A DNA stretch of 16,889 bases from positions 1 to 16,889 of the forward strand of contig DEWO01000078.1 of NCBI GenBank assembly GCA_002363695.1. The letters run 5' to 3'. Origin of the DNA: Prevotella sp. UBA3208 (GTDB lineage: Bacteria; Bacteroidota; Bacteroidia; Bacteroidales; Bacteroidaceae). The position numbers were made by a program, and so were the translations under genes. Under the pieces are notes generated by a model. The model ran no database searches. It had not been told where the DNA came from and saw only the letters and a program-made list of their open reading frames with translations. Shown here in pieces: positions 14,206 to 16,889 of the stretch. Position 1 is the stretch's first letter. Each line of letters opens with the position of its first letter.

Positions 14206-15495
14206 TTATTCCTCTACTTCCCAGTCTTCGTCGTCCGTGAACTCACGGTTCCAGACGGTGCTGCAGTACTTTACGAAGGGAGCAGGCATGGCACCAATCT
14301 TGCTGATGGCATCGTTGAAGGAACCGGTGACGCTGGTGTTCACGGTGCTGGCATCTACGTTCTGGAAGAAGTTGTAGAAGCTGACGCTGGCAGGTTCGCC
14401 GTTGGTAGAGCCGTACCATACGTTGCGGATAGAACGGATGTTGTCCTGGAAGTCGGTGATGGAATTGTAGCTGTAGGGCGACTCTACGTAGGAGATGTCA
14501 CCAGCAGCAAACGGGTTGGCAATCTTGGCCGTACCTACCTCGTTGGCAATGCCTACGCACGAACCCTCGTCGTCAGACAGCACCTGAGCGATAGCCTCCT
14601 CGATGGTGGCGAAGGTGCTCTTGCTGTTCTGACCGGCCTGAGCCAGGTTGTCACCGTAGTTGAGACCAGCCTCGGTGGTGTAGTCCAGACCGGCAGCCTT
14701 GACCACGGCTACGCGGCTGGCGTTCTTCTCGCCCTCCCAGGCTACTTGCAGTTGGAAGCAGCGCTGCTTGAGCAGGGTGCAGATGGTCTGAGCGTACTTC
14801 AGCTCCTGGGCACCGGTAATCTGCTCGAAGTTCTTGTAGGTGTCGTAGCCCTGGAACTCGGCCACCTTACGAGGCTGACCGTTGCGGAACAGGATGAACT
14901 CCAAGGCGTGGAAACCCAGGATGGTGGCATCCTCCAGCATCTCGGGCTTCATGCCGCCCTGAAAGTAGCTCAGCAACAGCGAACGGTTCAGGGGCCATGA
15001 GTCGATGGTGGGGTCGATGTCGAAGTCTGAGGCGGCACCCATCAGGAAAGCCTCCGAGCGCTCCCAGTTCTCGCGGGCACTCTTGAAGTCTTCGCACGCC
15101 TTGTTAATCTGTGTCTGCGTGATAGTGCTGACTGTCAGGCCGTTCAGCGTCTTCTCCAGGTCCTCCACATCGTCGGCCAGCTTGGTGTATGTGGGTACGA
15201 TGACGTTGCTGACCAGACCCGACAGCACGTTGCGCAGATAGGCCTCCTGGACGGCGTTCAGTTCTGACTTGGCAATGGTCAGGTTGGCAGCCTCGAAGTT
15301 GGTGACTACGTCTGCACAGGCGTCAATGGCGGCCTGCCCATAGCTGGGGTCCTTGTACTTGGAGTCGGTGCTGATGGTCGACTCGTTGGGATCGGTCGGG
15401 TTTGTACCTTTGTTGTCGTTGTTGTCGTCGCTGCCGCAGGCAGTGAATGAGAGGCTCATCACGAGAGCCAGTGAGAGATAAAGAATCTTTTTCAT
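14206..15495 (-). CDS. Imelysin-family (peptidase M75) lipoprotein
   Basis: Lipoprotein of 429 residues from the imelysin/IrpA/EfeO-like group, helical proteins tied to iron uptake; despite the peptidase name, protease activity is doubtful for most. The signal peptide ends in SFTAC (C20), followed by GSDDNND and a flexible linker to about 50. The family signature GxHxxE is intact as GFHALE (194-199). The usual companions are ARENWERSEAFLMG (140-153) and DSWPLN (165-170). In the family, the His and Glu of GxHxxE lie in a putative metal-binding cleft. It follows the porin gene by 47 bp and precedes the di-heme gene by 28 bp. It probably binds iron or an iron complex at the outer membrane for transfer or reduction by its neighbours. 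The specific ligand is unknown. Confidence 0.93.
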   Translation of the reverse strand: MKKILYLSLALVMSLSFTACGSDDNNDNKGTNPTDPNESTISTDSKYKDPSYGQAAIDACADVVTNFEAANLTIAKSELNAVQEAYLRNVLSGLVSNVIVPTYTKLADDVEDLEKTLNGLTVSTITQTQINKACEDFKSARENWERSEAFLMGAASDFDIDPTIDSWPLNRSLLLSYFQGGMKPEMLEDATILGFHALEFILFRNGQPRKVAEFQGYDTYKNFEQITGAQELKYAQTICTLLKQRCFQLQVAWEGEKNASRVAVVKAAGLDYTTEAGLNYGDNLAQAGQNSKSTFATIEEAIAQVLSDDEGSCVGIANEVGTAKIANPFAAGDISYVESPYSYNSITDFQDNIRSIRNVWYGSTNGEPASVSFYNFFQNVDASTVNTSVTGSFNDAISKIGAMPAPFVKYCSTVWNREFTDDEDWEVEE

Positions 15496-15504
15496 TTTTT
15501 TTAC

Positions 15505-15534
15505 GTGGTTATATTTTAATGTGGTTATACTTTA
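15505..15534. repeat. Direct repeat in the porin-imelysin gap
   Basis: GTGGTTATATTTTA (15505-15518) and GTGGTTATACTTTA (15521-15534) differ at one base and have a 16-bp period. They fill most of the 47-bp gap upstream of the imelysin ATG. They could bind a regulator, shape the mRNA leader, or result from a small duplication. Confidence 0.6.
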
Positions 15535-15542
15535 CATGTCCT

Positions 15543-16889
15543 TTACTTGTTCTGCTGCTGTCTCAGCTCGTTCAGCTGGCGTTGCAGGTCGTTGATGCGC
15601 TCGTTCAGACGGTCTACGTCGGCCTGCTCCTTCTGGGCCATCTGGCGGTGTCCTAACTGGAAGAATCCTTCATAGGCCACGCCGATGTTCAGCGAGGGCT
15701 CGTTGTTGTAGAGGCCCTTCAGGAAGCGCTTCGAGTACTCGGCCTTGATGACAATCTCCTTGATGGGGTAGTAGTTCAGACCCAGGGCCATGCGCTTGAT
15801 GGCGGTATAGTCGTAGCTGGTGTTCTTGGTGGCGCTGGCGTAGGGGTTGTAGGTCTCGAAGCGTCCGAAGACATACATCTTCTGGTTATGCTTGCGCAGA
15901 CAGTCTATCTGCGAGAAGATGTTGTAGCCGGCCTCGATGCCCACGGCGTAGGCATTGCCGCTGACAAAGGCCGAGTGCTTGTAGGGCGACTTCGAGTTCA
16001 GACGGTTATACATGTACTTCAGCTGGTCTGCATCGCCCAGATAGCCGTAGTCGGCCTGTCCGCGGACTATCCAGTTGTGGCCGCTGTAGGCGAAGTCAAT
16101 GGCTCCGATGGCCACCTTTCCTTTATAGGTGGCGCCAGTGCCGTTGGCATCGTTGGGATAGCTGTTGCCGATGGAGTGGCCGTAGTAGGCGCTCAGGCCG
16201 ATGCGCAGGCCGGGCACCGTGTAGTTGTCCAGACGCAGGGCTACGCCGTACTTGTTGGCTATGTCGAACTCCAGTGGTGACTTGGGGCCTTTCTTTATCC
16301 AGTTGGTGTTGGTGAAGTTGTCGGCATTCAGACCGGCCAGGAACTGGGCCTCGTAGCGGAAGTCGCCATGGCGGCCCCAGAACGATACACCCGTCTGGTG
16401 CCACGTGGAGGGCATGATGGTGTTCTCGCCCTCAGGACGGTAGACGGTGAAGAAGTTCAGCGGCTCGTGGTGGGCATTGTTCAGACCCACCGGCACCACG
16501 ATGTGTCCGGCGCGGATGTTGGCCCAGCGTCCGAACGACTTCTGCAGCCAGAACTGCTCCAGCTCTACCTCGCCGCCCTTCTCGGTCTCCTGTTCCCACT
16601 CGCCGCCTTCCTCGTCTTCCTTCTCGTAGGCTATGCCGTTGCCGCCGTGCTCGAACTCAATCTCGGTGCCCAGCGACCAGCCCTTGCCGAAGTCGTAGCC
16701 CAGGTAGATGACGGCGTGTGGTATGTCGAAGCGGCCGTGCGAGGGGTCGTCCCTGTGTGCTTCGGGTTGGCTGTAGCGGCTGACGTGGTCGCTATAGAAG
16801 TTGCGCGAGTATCCTATCTCGCCGTAGCCGCCGATGGTGAAGCGGCTTCCGCCGGCGTGGTTGAACGTGCTGTCGCCCGCAGCCACCTG
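15543..16889 (-). CDS. Phosphate-selective-porin-like outer-membrane protein (start missing)
   Basis: Outer-membrane beta-barrel; 448 residues are visible and the gene continues past the right edge. The GTG at 16884-16886 is probably internal, because the frame stays open upstream and no signal peptide is seen. Counted from that codon, RFTIGGYGEIGYSRNF (15-30), the alternating strands with Trp and Tyr, and PVGLNNAHHEPLNFFTVYRPE fit the OprO/OprP-like porin family of Bacteroidota. A very acidic loop lies at 88-110. After the last barrel strand (NIGVAYEGFFQLG) comes a 34-residue tail (414-447) with heptad-like Leu/Ile spacing, RLNERINDLQRQLNELRQQQ, which should form a coiled coil. As first visible gene of the operon it may let small iron complexes or anions cross the outer membrane. 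The transported solute is not known. Confidence 0.82.
   Translation of the reverse strand, partial: QVAAGDSTFNHAGGSRFTIGGYGEIGYSRNFYSDHVSRYSQPEAHRDDPSHGRFDIPHAVIYLGYDFGKGWSLGTEIEFEHGGNGIAYEKEDEEGGEWEQETEKGGEVELEQFWLQKSFGRWANIRAGHIVVPVGLNNAHHEPLNFFTVYRPEGENTIMPSTWHQTGVSFWGRHGDFRYEAQFLAGLNADNFTNTNWIKKGPKSPLEFDIANKYGVALRLDNYTVPGLRIGLSAYYGHSIGNSYPNDANGTGATYKGKVAIGAIDFAYSGHNWIVRGQADYGYLGDADQLKYMYNRLNSKSPYKHSAFVSGNAYAVGIEAGYNIFSQIDCLRKHNQKMYVFGRFETYNPYASATKNTSYDYTAIKRMALGLNYYPIKEIVIKAEYSKRFLKGLYNNEPSLNIGVAYEGFFQLGHRQMAQKEQADVDRLNERINDLQRQLNELRQQQNK

Overview
The window looks like chromosomal DNA from a Bacteroidales bacterium, most likely Prevotellaceae. The evidence is the PepT, S37 and TonB-receptor sequences, lipoprotein signal peptides followed by an acidic S-D-rich stretch after the Cys (the surface-export signal of Bacteroidota), and promoters of the Bacteroides type (-33 TTTG, -7 TAnnTTTG). 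The DNA is GC-rich for that order. I see no tRNA, rRNA, CRISPR array, insertion sequence or phage gene. The family assignment is stronger than the genus assignment.

Region 1 (1-4048, all minus strand): a TonB-dependent outer-membrane receptor with His-rich segments (possibly for zinc or another metal), a hairpin terminator, peptidase T (pepT), and the first 170 residues of a CPA2-type cation:proton antiporter that runs off the left edge. The pepT promoter appears to lie inside the receptor's terminator. The receptor promoter is so close to its start codon that the mRNA should be almost leaderless.

Region 2 (4049-8417): a 390-bp divergent intergenic region carrying four tandem 21-bp pseudo-palindromes, then an Asp/Glu-racemase-family protein and an overlapping MFS anion symporter on the plus strand. 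Facing them on the minus strand are a BKACE (DUF849) beta-keto-acid cleavage enzyme and a four-carbon acid sugar kinase (DUF1537). A shared hairpin separates the two convergent pairs. Together they look like an uptake and breakdown route for a small hydroxy or keto acid. The combination matches no complete pathway I know, and it is my main candidate for an undescribed system.

Region 3 (8418-10291): a short intergenic region with a GC-rich palindrome and a promoter, then a surface lipoprotein peptidase of the S37 family.

Region 4 (10295-16889, minus strand): in order of transcription, a phosphate-selective-porin-like outer-membrane protein (its start lies outside the window), an imelysin (M75) lipoprotein, a lipoprotein di-heme oxidoreductase, and a CcsBA cytochrome c synthase with an extra periplasmic domain. 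The spacing (47, 28 and 4 bp) suggests an operon. Imelysin together with a di-heme oxidoreductase is a known pairing linked to iron uptake; here the unit seems to carry its own heme-attachment enzyme.
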